Positions 1 through 9,941 of a DNA stretch of 64,000 nt are shown piece by piece. The notes under the pieces were generated by a model. The model saw only the letters and a program-made list of their open reading frames with translations. It did not search any database and was not told where the DNA came from. The stretch is from positions 213,922 to 277,921 of the forward strand of contig JAREIK010000742.1 of the NCBI GenBank assembly GCA_029783825.1, written 5' to 3'. Every line of letters starts with the position of its first letter. Position 1 is the first letter of the stretch. Source of the stretch: Sapria himalayana. Lineage: Eukaryota > Streptophyta > Magnoliopsida > Malpighiales > Rafflesiaceae. A program made the translations under genes and the position numbers.

Positions 1-479
1 TAAAAGGTAATAAGGTTTATGGTTTATATATGCTGGATTTTAACTTCTCTGTGCAGTTGGATCTTGAGCTTATGGTGGAGGGAAGCACAAAATGAATAAA
101 TATGTATGTTATGATTTTATACATGCTGTATTTAGTTTGTTTATGCAGTCAAAGGGATAAAGCTAAGCGAAGAGAGAAGGAAACCAATTAAATAAGGATT
201 CCTAGTATGCCAGCTTCGGCGAGAGTGGGTAAGGTTCCTAAATGGTAATAAGTGTTTCTCTTGAAATGTGTAGTCTATGGTAAGTTCGTGTCTATACGGT
301 AATGAGTCTGGTGTTTACGGGAGTCTGTAATGAATTTCTTGTAGAGTATGTATGGTAATGCTTCTATAAACACGGTCTATTTACTTGTCTGCTCGGAAAG
401 AAGGGCGAAAGAGAACAGAAACTCGTATCATGGCAAAGATTGATGAATAAGTAAAGCGAGCAAGGTCTTCGAATGGGCA

Positions 480-620
480 GAAACATGACCGAAGGGTGCC
501 TAAATTATAAAGCTGGATTTTAAGAAACATGACCGAAGAGTACCCAAAGCGTCGGAAGAACATGGAATAAGGCTGAAATTTAAGAAGCCCACGGATGAGT
601 ACCCAAATCTAGGGTAAAGC
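480..620 (+). repeat. Degenerate tandem triplication in LINE 3' UTR
   Basis: The phrase GAAACATGACCGAAG recurs at about 482 and 526, each time followed by a GTRCCYAAA-like string. A third, more diverged copy starts near 583 and keeps GAGTACCCAAA. Spacing is about 45 to 60 bases. It resembles the short tandem repeats often found in LINE untranslated regions; no function is implied. Confidence 0.55.
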
Positions 621-762
621 CCAAATAAAAGCCTGAAGCTCCAAGGCAAATTCAGGAATTAAATAAGGCCTATGTCTAATATATTATCAAGTTTAGTGTT
701 AATTTGAATTATTCTATGATTAAGGTGTTAGATGGGTGTAAAAGGGCTAAGGGTAGAAATAG

Positions 763-799
763 TTTGTAAAAATGGTATTCCTCCGCCAAAAGAGAGGGT
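763..799 (+). other. LINE 3' terminal hairpin module, copy 1
   Basis: The sequence TTTGTAAAAATGGTATT is followed by TCCTC, the loop CGCCAAAAGA, and GAGGG, which can form a 5-bp stem with one G-U pair. The nonamer array begins about 30 bases later. Six further copies occur in this window, always at the array side of a LINE. Confidence 0.75.
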
Positions 800-830
800 G
801 ATAATAATAATAAAAACAATTTAAAAAAAA

Positions 831-2436
831 AATAAGAATAAGAATAATAAGAATAAGAAGAATAAGAAGAATCATTAGAATAAAAAGAATCAGTAGAATA
901 AAAAGAATTAGAATATTTCGAAGACTTAGGACAATAAAAGATAGATAAGAATAATAGAATAAGAATAATAAGAATAATAAGAAGAATACGAACAAAAAAA
1001 AATTAGAAGAATTAGAATAAAAAGATGAATAAGAAGAATAAAAAGAATAAGACGAATAAAAAGAATAAAAAAATAAGACGAATAAAAAGAAAAAAAAATA
1101 AGAAGAAAAAAAAGAATAAGAAGAAAAAAAGAATAAGAAGAAAAAAAGAATAAGAAGAAATATAAGAAAAACAATAAAAATAAGAATAAGAAGAATAAAA
1201 ATAATAAGAATAAGAAGAATAAAAAGAATAAAATGTATAAGAATAATAATATAAAAAAAATAAGAAGAATATGAACGATAAGAAGAATAAGAAGAATAAG
1301 AAGAATAAGAGGAATAATAAGAATAAAGATAATATGAATATTAAAAATAATAAGAAGAATAAGAAAATTTGAAGAAAAAGAAGAAAAATAAGTATATGAA
1401 AAATAACAAGAATAAAAAGAATAAGAATAATATAATAATAAGAAGAATAAGAAGAATAGATGAATAATTAAAATGATATGAATAAAAAGAATAAAAAAAA
1501 TAAAAAAGAATAAAAATAATAAAAAGAATAAAAAGAATAAAGAGAAGAATAAAAAAATAATAAGAATAAGAACATTATGAAGAATAAAAACAATAATAAT
1601 ATTAAGAAGAAATGGAACAATAAGAGGAAAAATAAGAATAATAAAAATAAAAAGAATAAAATGAATAATAATACATACAAATAATATGTAGAATAAGAAG
1701 ATAACACAAAAAAGAAGAAAAACACGAAAAAGAAGAATAATAACAATAAGTAGAATAAAAAGAATAAGAAGAATAAGAAATATAAGTAAAATAATAAGAA
1801 AAAGAAGAAAAATGAGAATAAGTGAATTAGAATTATCATACTAATTATAAGAATAAGAAGTATAAGAAGAATATGAAGAATATTAAAAACTAGAAGAATA
1901 AAAAGAATAAGTTGGATAAGAAGAATAAGAAGAATAAGAAGAATAAGAAGAATAAGAAGAATAAGAAGAATTAGAAGAATAAGAAAATAAGAACGATAAG
2001 AAAATAAGAAGAATAAAAAAATAAAAAGAATAAAAAGATTAAGATAATTAAAAAGATTAAAATGTTTAAAAAAATAATAAGAGTAAGAAGAATAATAAGA
2101 GTCAGAAGAATAAAAAGAATAACAAGTTTAAGAAGGGTAAAAAGAATAAGAAGTATAAGAAGAATAATAAGAATAAAAAGATTAAAAAAATTAGAATAAG
2201 AAGAATTAGAAAAATAAAAAAAATAAAAAAAAGAAGAATAAGGAAAAAAATGAATAATAAGAATAACATGAATAAGAAGAATAAGAATAATAAGAATAAT
2301 AAGAATAATAAGAAGAATAATAAGAATTATAAGAATAAGAAAAAAAATAAAAATAACAAGTATAATAATTTAAATAAGATAAAACATAAGAATGCGAATA
2401 ATAATAAGAAAAAGTAGAATAATAAGAATAAGAATA
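831..2436 (+). repeat. AATAAGAAG-type nonamer array 1
   Basis: About 1.6 kb of degenerate (AAN-AAG-AAT)n with almost no other sequence. Irregular landmarks such as TTTCGAAGACTTAGG (near 914) and GGAACAATAAGAGGAAAAAT (near 1613) recur in the same order and at nearly the same spacing in the array at 14668-18240 (near 15127 and 15821). It follows the LINE end at 1-830 and is cut by the 5'-truncated LINE starting at about 2437. Confidence 0.9.
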
Positions 2437-4847
2437 AGAAGAAGACTTTAGACCTATCAGCTTGTGTAATTCCATTTATAAAATCTTAACTAAGTTACTT
2501 CAAAATAGATTACCGTAGTATTGTCAAAAATTATTTCTAAAGAACAATCAGGATTTATGAAAAATAGATTAGTAATGGAAAATATTTGTTTAGCTAAGGA
2601 AATGATCAGAGAAATAGGATCCAAATCTAGAGGTCATAATGTACTGCTAAAACTAGATCTCTCAAAAGCTTTTTATAGAATCGAATGGAAAATTTTATGT
2701 TTTGTCATGAGAAAAATGAGTTTTTCTGAAACCTGGACTGACTTGATTTATAGATGCATATCAAGTCCTTGGTTTAAAATTCTTGTCAATGAAGAACTAG
2801 GAAAAGATATAAAGCCGATGAGAGGATTAATGCAGGGTGATCCCCTTTCTCCCTCCCTCTTTAATATATACTTAGAGCTCCTCATTGTGAATGTAAAAAA
2901 TAAAATTATCACAGGATGTATAGGTCGGTTTAGTCAGCCTATTAATACACCTTTAGTGGGATGCTTGGCTTACGTTGATGATGTGATCATTTTCACAAAT
3001 GGAAGCTCCAGATCTCTACATAATCTCATGAAATTGCTAAAAATTGTATAAGAAGAAACGAGACAGAAAATTAATAACAAAAAATGTCAATTTATGATTG
3101 CCAAAAAAGCCCCAAAAAGTCAAGGGCATAAAATTAACAAAATAACAGGTTTCACACAGATAAAAGGTGCACTTCAATATCTTGGATGCCCAATATACAA
3201 AGGAAAATTAAAATCAATATACCTAGATTTCCTACTTGAGAAAATTAAAAATAAAATAGCTGGATGGAAAGTGGACACACTTTCAATGAGTGGTAGAATT
3301 GCTTTGATCACTCATGTATTACAAAGCGTAGTTATGCAGAATTTGATGATCACTCACCTTCCAGTGTCAGATAAAAAAAGAATAGAGAAGGAATTGGCCC
3401 ATTTCTTATGGGGTGAAAAAAGTGGTAAAAGAAAGTTACATTGGAAAAAATAGAATGACCATTGCTACCCCTTATGAGAAACAGGCCTCGGCCCCACTGA
3501 TTCAAATGAGCTATCTAAAGCATGGGCGTGCAAAAGATGGTGGAGGATCAAAGAAAATAATAAATCATGGGCTGAATTTATGAAAGCTAAATATTGTATA
3601 AAGGATGATATATATAGGATTAAAAATAAGAACAAAGAATCACAAATTTGGATTCAAATGCTCAAACAAAGGGAATTAGTGGAAAAACATTCCAAACTTA
3701 CTAAAAATGGTTGGAAATAGACTTTGAGTGCAGATGGAACATATTCACTTAAAACCATTAAAGAAAAAGTTAGAAGTAAAAAGGAAATCCAACCTTTATT
3801 TAAATGGATATGGAATAATGATAATAATCAAAAAATAAAAACTAATACATGGAAAGTTCTCTCAAATATTATTCCTATAGATGAAAACATAAACACAAAA
3901 GGAATACAAATTTCCTCGAGATGTGAATGATGTTTGAAAAAACTAGAATCGCTGGATCATCTATTTTCTCAAGGGAATGTAGCCATGGAAATCTGGAGGG
4001 GACTAGAATCTGAAATGGGATTAAAACATGCATGTATTTCTCTTAGAAATAGATTAATATAATGGAGTAATGCACGCTTTCAACATAGCTCACAGAAATG
4101 GCTTAAAAATAACATACCTCACATTGCTATCTAGCGTATATGGAAAGCTATGAATAATAGTAGATATGAAGGACACATAATGGACCCTGTAGTCATATGG
4201 AAAGCAATAAAGATTGAAATAAAATCCGTCTCGGAATCCTCCCCACTTGCACTTCAAAGCCCTCTCCTAGTTACTCACAGACTAAAATTCTGGAATCTCA
4301 CGGTGTCCCAAACAAAACCACTAAAAATTATAGGAGTTAAATGGGAAAAACCAGAAAAAGGTAGATTAGCTCTAAACACTGATGGTAGCTTTGACAAGAT
4401 CATAGGCCTAGCTGGTGGAGAAGGCGCCTTAAGGGACTCTGGTGGTCACTTAATATTTGCCTACTTAGGTCCTAATAATGCGTCAACTGCCCTCCAGGCA
4501 GAAATATTAGTATTAAGGGATAGACTTAGAATATGTTACTCTAAAGAGCTAACAAATATAGATATACAAATAGATTCTAAAATATTGGTAGACTTAGTAA
4601 ATAACACAAGTAGCTTGTAGAAATTTGAAGAGGAGTTAGAGGAAATAATAAATTAATAATATTTTTAAATGCATCACCCATACACATATATAGGGAAGCA
4701 AATGCCTTGGCAGATAAATTAGCAAAAGAAGGAAAACTTAAAGAGCCACATGTATATGACGAAGTCTCTCTTTCAGAGAGATTTAAAGGTATTATAAAAC
4801 TAGATAAAAAAGAATTTCCATACATCCGAATAATCAAAAAATTTTGA
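2437..4847 (+). pseudogene. LINE ORF2 remnant: RT, zf-RVT and RNase H
   Basis: The remnant encodes the reverse transcriptase from its RPISLCN motif through QGDPLSPSLF and the catalytic box, here YVDD (2971-2982). A thumb and connector region, a zf-RVT-like segment (DHLFSQG near 3955) and an RNase H domain follow. The RNase H keeps NTDGSF, the LQAEIL glutamate and the QIDS aspartate. Frameshifts lie near 2515 and 4650. In-frame stops occur at about 3049, 3451, 3475, 3718, 3928, 4063, 4132 and 4618; those at 3451, 3718, 4132 and 4618 stand where the related 33001-39469 copy or its family has Trp. The endonuclease domain is absent because of 5' truncation. The protein would have made cDNA from LINE RNA at a nicked target; this copy cannot. 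Confidence 0.9.
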
Positions 4848-5730
4848 GAAGATATTATAAGATTTTGTCATCGCGGTGATTTTTCAAGTTGTTTTTTTTC
4901 TTATAGCAGCACAGGGCATGTTTCAGATTTGCTCAAGTCTACCTGGTACTGAAGGAATACTTTGCAAAATTGAATAATTACATTGTGACTAAATTCTGGA
5001 TTCATTTCACTACAGGTTCGAAATTTCACCGTAGAGAGAAAGAATGGCCTGTATACCTGTAGTTTTGGTTGATTTGTTTTTTCTTTTTTCTTAGCAGCGA
5101 GGTCTGCTAAAATAGGAAGAAAGGTCATGTGAACAAGTGTCTCCAGTATTATAGTTCATAAGATTGTTTGAACTTTGTTTTGATGCGGACATGTTAAACG
5201 GATTAAGGTTAGGAGTGGTTGGTGTTATAAGGTACTGCATTTTGTGTTATTATGTTAATGTAATTTAGAAGGCCACAAAAGTAGGTTAGGTTGGGTACAA
5301 TATAGACAGCTGCTGTCCACAAGTGGGAGCAACAAAAAGCTGCTATGGAATTGCTGAAAGCAGAAATATGCTAGCTTAAGAAGCAGAACAGATAGAAAGA
5401 AAACCAGCAGAATGCTGGAGGCTGGAAATTTCTTTGTGTCTGTGGCATGTATACAGGTGACAGGTACATGGGTGCCCGCGGAGGATTCCGAGAGCTATCA
5501 CCATGCTTAATAGAGCCTTGCTGCAAAATTAAAGTTTGCAGCTCTTGTTACACAAGTTCAACAAAGTACAGTCAACAACAATGCTGAAAATTCTTAAAGA
5601 AGCTCAAAATCGTTCTTTATATGGATTAGAATCAGCATATGTTTGTCCATGTTTTCTTTATTACATTTACAATAAATAATGCTTAGTGTAGGAGAAAATG
5701 GTGTAAAGGGCTACGGGTAGCAAGCAATTA

Positions 5731-5780
5731 GGTTGTAAAAATGGTATTCCTCCGCCAAAAGAGAGGGTTATAATTAATAA
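5731..5780 (+). other. LINE 3' terminal hairpin module, copy 2
   Basis: Stem TCCTC (5748-5752) and GAGGG (5763-5767) enclose a 10-base loop. The following TTATAATTAATAAAT stretch bridges to the array at 5791. It is nearly identical to the copies at 6624 and 33009 (inverted). Confidence 0.8.
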
Positions 5781-5790
5781 ATACTATTTA

Positions 5791-5894
5791 AAAAAAAGAA
5801 GAATAATAAAAAAAAGAAGAATTAGAAAATTAAGAAAAATAAGAAGAATAAGAAGAATTAGAAGATTTAGAAGAATAAGAAGAATAAGAACAAT
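5791..5894 (+). repeat. AATAAGAAG-type nonamer array 2 (short)
   Basis: About 100 bases of the same degenerate nonamer lie between two LINE copies of the same subfamily. This is the shortest tract in the window. It could be the unexpanded tail of the upstream LINE or a remnant of the target array. Confidence 0.8.
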
Positions 5895-6681
5895 AATATA
5901 GACAGCTGCTGTGCACACAAGTAGGCTAGGTTGGGTATAATATAGATTGGGTTATAATGTTAAGGTAATTTTGATATCCACAAAAGTAGGCTAGGCTGGG
6001 TATAATATAGACAGCTGCTGTGCACAAATGGGTGCAACAAAAAGCTGCTATGGAGTGGCTAAAAATATAAATCACTGGACTAAGGAACAGAATGGAGAGA
6101 ATGTAAACCAGCCGAATGTTGGAGGCTGGAAGCTTGGTGTCTATGACATTTATGCAGGTGACAAGGGTCCAAGTGCTCTCTCCATGGAGGCTGGAATTTT
6201 GTTTGGTGTCTGTGGCTTGTATGCAGGTGACAGGTAGAAGGATGCCCGTGGATGATTTCAACACATTTAAGATAGTCTTGCTGCAAAATTCTGCAGATCC
6301 AATTTATATAAAGATGTTAGACAAAGTTGAAGTTCCGGGAAGGGAAAGTTAGCTGGTTGGAAGTAAGGAATCGTAGGATAAAGATTGACATCTCAACAAC
6401 CATCAAAGTGCAGTTTAATACAATGCTGAAGTTTACTATAGAAGCTCAAAATCGATCTCTATGTGCTTCAGAAACAGCATATGGATTAGAATCAGCATAA
6501 AGTCTCAAAATCGCACTCCTAGGAAAACTAGCATCTGTTTGTTTATGTTTTATTACAGTTACAATAGCTAATGCTTAATGTAGGAGAAAATGGTGTAAAG
6601 GGCTATGGGTAGCAAGCAAGTATGTTGTAAAAATGGTATTCCTCCACCAAAAGAGAGGGTTATAATTAATAAATGTTGTTT
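5895..6681 (+). mobile_element. Severely 5'-truncated LINE (3' UTR only), subfamily I
   Basis: This about 790-base unit matches the 3' UTR of the preceding LINE (landmarks GACAGCTGCTGT, CAACAAAAAGCTGCTATGGA and the closing module) but contains no ORF2 sequence. Its first 130 bases are rearranged: GACAGCTGCTGTGCAC and the AAGTAGGCTAGG phrase each occur twice, in swapped order compared with the other copies. Short reading frames of 68 to 112 codons between 5926 and 6352 overlap on both strands and are not considered genes. Confidence 0.8.
6624..6672 (+). other. LINE 3' terminal hairpin module, copy 3
   Basis: The same module as at 5731, with a G-to-A change in the loop (CCTCCACC). It is followed by TAATTAATAAAT and the nonamer array. 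Confidence 0.8.
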
Positions 6682-7007
6682 AAAAAAAAGAATAAGAACA
6701 ATAAAAATAATAAGAAAAATAAGAAGAAAAAGAATTAGAAGAATAAGAAGAATTAGAAGAATATGAATATTAAAAAGAATAAGAAAAATAAGTAGAATAA
6801 GACAAATAAGAAGAAAAAGAAAAATAAGTAGAATAAAAAGAAAATGATGTATATGAAGAATATGAAAAATATTAACAATAAGAAAAATAATAAGAATAAT
6901 AAGAAAAAAAATAATTAGAATAATAAAAAGAATAAGAAGAATATTAATAATAAGAAAATTAAGAAGAATAAGGAGAATAAGAAGAATAAGAATAAGAAGA
7001 AGAAGAA

Positions 7008-7044
<37 letters not shown>

Positions 7045-7237
7045 TAGATGAATAAGTACAAAACAAAGAATTAAAAAACATAGAAGAATAAGAAAAATAA
7101 GATGAATAAGAAGGATAAGAATCATAACTATAATAACAAGCATAACAAGAATAATTAGAATTAGAAGAATAAGAACATTTAAAAGATTATAACAAAATAA
7201 GAATAAGATGAATAACAAGATTAAGAAGAATAAACAA

Positions 7238-7286
<49 letters not shown>

Positions 7287-8784
7287 TGAAGAATTATAAG
7301 ATTAAGCAGAATAAGAATAATTATAAAACTCTGAAGAATAAGAAGAATAAAAATAATAATAATAAGAATAGAAATAATAATTAAAATAAGCATAATAAGA
7401 AGAATTAGAAGATGTAGAAGAATAAGAAGAATAATAAGATTTAGCAGAATAATAATATTAATAATAAGAAAAAAAGAAGAATAAGAAGACTTATAAGATT
7501 TAGAAGAATTAGAAGAATAATAAAAATAAGAAGAATAAAAAAAAGAATAAAAAGAATAACTAGAATAATAAGAATAAGTAGAATAAGAAGAATATAAAAA
7601 TATGTAAAACAAGAAGAATAAGAAGACTAAGATGAATAAAAAGAATAGGAAGAATAAGAAGAATTAACAAAATATTAATAATATGAAGAATAATAAGAAT
7701 AAGAAAAATAAGAAGAATAAGAAGAATAAAAGTAATAAGCATAATAAGAAGAATAAGAAGAATAATAACAATAAAAAGAATAATAAGAATAATAATAATA
7801 ATAAGAATAAGAAGAATAATAAGAATAAAAAGAATAAGAAGAATAAAAAGAATAAAACGTATAAGAAGAATAAGAAAAATAAGAAGAATAAGAAGAATAC
7901 AAAGAATAATAAGAATAAGAAGATAAGAAAAATAACTAGAATAAGATGATAAGAAGAATAAGTAGAATAAGATAATTAAGAAGAATAATAAGAATAAGTA
8001 GAATAATAAGAATATTAAGAATAAGAATAATATGAAGAATTATAAGAAAAAGCAGAATAAGAATAATTGGAAGACTTTGAAGAATAAGAAGAATAAGAAT
8101 AATAATAAAAATAATAATAATTAGAATATGTAGAAGAAGAAAAATAATTACAAGATTTAGAATAATCAGATTATGTATAAATAATTGTAATATGCAAATA
8201 AAAGAATAAATAGTATAATAAAAATAAGAAAAATAAGCAGAATAAGGAAAAAAAATGAAGAATAAAAAGAATAAGAATAATAAGAATAATTAGAATAATA
8301 AGAAGAATAAAAATAATAGAAGAATAAGAATAATAAGAAGATTAAGAAAAATAAGAAGAATAAAAATAAAATTTAGAATAATAAAAATAACTCGAATAAA
8401 AAGAATAATAAAATTAAAAGAATAATAAGAAAATAAGAATAATAAGAATTAGAACACTCAGAAGAATAAGAAGAATAAGAAGAATAAGTAGAATAAGAAG
8501 AATAAGAAGAATAAAAATATTAAGAAGAATAAGAAGAATAAGAAAATAAGAATATTAATAAGAATAAGAAGAATAATAAGAATAATAAAAATAAGAAGAA
8601 TAAGAAGAATAAGAAGAATAAGAAGAATAAGAGGAATAATAAGAATAAGAAGAATAAGAAGAATAAGAGGAATAATAAGATTAAGAAGAATGAGAAGAAT
8701 AAGAAGAATAAGCAGAATAAGAAAAATAAGAATAATAAGAAGAATAAGAAGAATAAGAAGAATAAGAAAAATAATAAGAATAAA
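6682..8784 (+). repeat. AATAAGAAG-type nonamer array 3
   Basis: About 2.1 kb of degenerate nonamers with two pure (AAT)n runs near 7012-7044 and 7230-7284. Landmarks between 6685 and about 8390 (for example GATGAATAAGTACAAAACAA near 7046 and AGATTATGTATAAATAA near 8168) recur in order at 16505 to about 18185 (near 16829 and 17942). It is thus a paralogue of the second half of the 14668-18240 array. Confidence 0.9.
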
Positions 8785-8786
8785 GC

Positions 8787-9898
8787 TGGTCTCGCCCAAG
8801 CGATATACAATAGTTCTTCTCCTCTCTGAAGCTCATGGGAAGGGTAAAGCTAGCCGATTATGACGCGAAACATGTGTTTATTCAGTATTTTTCAGTTGAT
8901 GATTATTATCGCCTATGGCACCGTGGAGCATGGCAAGTAAGTGGTTTTCTCATGCGCGTGCTGAAATGGACGAAGGACTTCAGTCCAAAGGTGGAGGCGC
9001 CTGTTGCTCTAGTTTGGTTCTCTTTGCCGAACCTTCCTATATACCTGCTTAATGCTAATCCTCTCTATGCGATAACCTCTTGTTTGGGCAAACCTTTGCT
9101 TCGGGATGAGGCCACTGTGACATTAACTTGACCAAGTAAGGCTCGAGTATGTGTAGAGTGTAATCTCCTTACTCCTCTGCCTAATGAAATTTGGATAGGA
9201 GAGGGAGAATATGGACAGAACAATGGCTATTGGCAAAATGTCATACCCGAAAACATGCCCTCATATTGCTTAATCTGTAATAGGCTTGGGCATGATAAAT
9301 CTGAATGTAAAATAAGTAGAGAGCCATTAGGAAAGGTGAAAGGGCAAGTAGCTGCAATAAGAAAAGTAGAAACATGGATAAGGAGGGAGGATGTGGCCCC
9401 GAAACCTCTAGGTTTAGGGGATGAAGAAGAGGAGAGTAGGAGAGAGATGGGAGTTTTTTCTTGGAGGAGGAGGGAGATAGAAGCATTAGGGAGGTAAGTA
9501 TAGAGGGTAGTAATGATGAGAATAAGGAAGAGAGATGGGAGGTGGTGAAATTTAGAAGAAAAAGTGCTAGGAAAAATAAACATAGAAGGGTGTTAAAGGA
9601 AAAAATAGAAGATTATAGCTGGATAGAGGAGGATCTCCTAGACTCTCCGGATGAAGATTCGGAGGTGTTTAGTTGTCCTCAATTAGGTATAGAGGAAGTT
9701 AAGAAAAAGAGTTACTTAGGAGAAGCGAAGGATGATTTCGAAATGTATGATAAAATTGGTGAAAATTTAACTAAATTTCAATCTATGGAAGCCATAAAGA
9801 GAATGGCTATGCAACTCAGTAAACTAGAAAAATATAATGTATTATCTCAATCTATTCCTCCCAAGAGTGCGAGAAATATGAGGAAAGATAAAAAATAA
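8787..9898 (+). pseudogene. LINE ORF1: DUF4283-like domain and CCHC zinc knuckle
   Basis: ORF1 proteins of plant LINEs bind the element RNA and form its ribonucleoprotein. The visible parts are a DUF4283-like domain (VKLADYDAKHV to KARVCVECNL, about 8835-9170), an intact CCHC knuckle (CX2CX4HX4C, 9267-9308), a charged tail and the conserved C-terminal helix MEAIKRMAMQLSKLEK (about 9784-9831). Breaks are a TAG at 8811, a TGA at 9129 and a frameshift between about 9440 and 9497. A stop at 9896 comes before the SKC-TR terminal peptide seen in other copies. The N-terminus is lost through 5' truncation. ORF2 begins 43 bases downstream; in the 42406 copy the two genes overlap at this position. Confidence 0.85.
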
Positions 9899-9941
9899 GA
9901 TTCAAAATGCATAACTAGATTACAATCCAAATTAGGTTTTA

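Larger units (their letters stand above)
1..830 (+). mobile_element. LINE 3' end (3' UTR only), cut by window edge
   Basis: This stretch has no credible coding frame. It ends in the same 3' terminal module (763-799) found at the ends of the other LINEs here, followed by an A-rich bridge and the nonamer array. It is therefore read as the 3' untranslated end of a plus-strand LINE whose body lies outside the window. Bases 480-620 hold a degenerate tandem triplication. I could not assign a subfamily; the module is closest by eye to the 42406-48625 copy. Confidence 0.6.
2437..5790 (+). mobile_element. 5'-truncated L1-type LINE, subfamily I
   Basis: The element starts abruptly inside the reverse transcriptase domain (at the DFRPISLCNSIYK motif), directly joined to the nonamer array, and runs to a complete 3' end at about 5790. 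The junction bases AGAAGA fit both array and element, so microhomology may have been used. A 5' truncation with an intact 3' end is the usual product of target-primed reverse transcription. The 3' UTR (4848-5790) is homologous to 5895-6681 and, inverted, to 33001-34070. Confidence 0.85.

Noticed and set aside
831..2436. CRISPR-like or centromeric satellite reading of the arrays
   Set aside because: Units are 9 bases, degenerate and contiguous without spacers, so not CRISPR; they also lack the roughly 150-180-base unit of typical plant centromeric satellites.
5926..6352. Several 68- to 112-codon frames on both strands
   Set aside because: They fall in a LINE 3' UTR copy, overlap each other on both strands and are not conserved as frames in the sister copies at 5240-5700 and 33090-33720.
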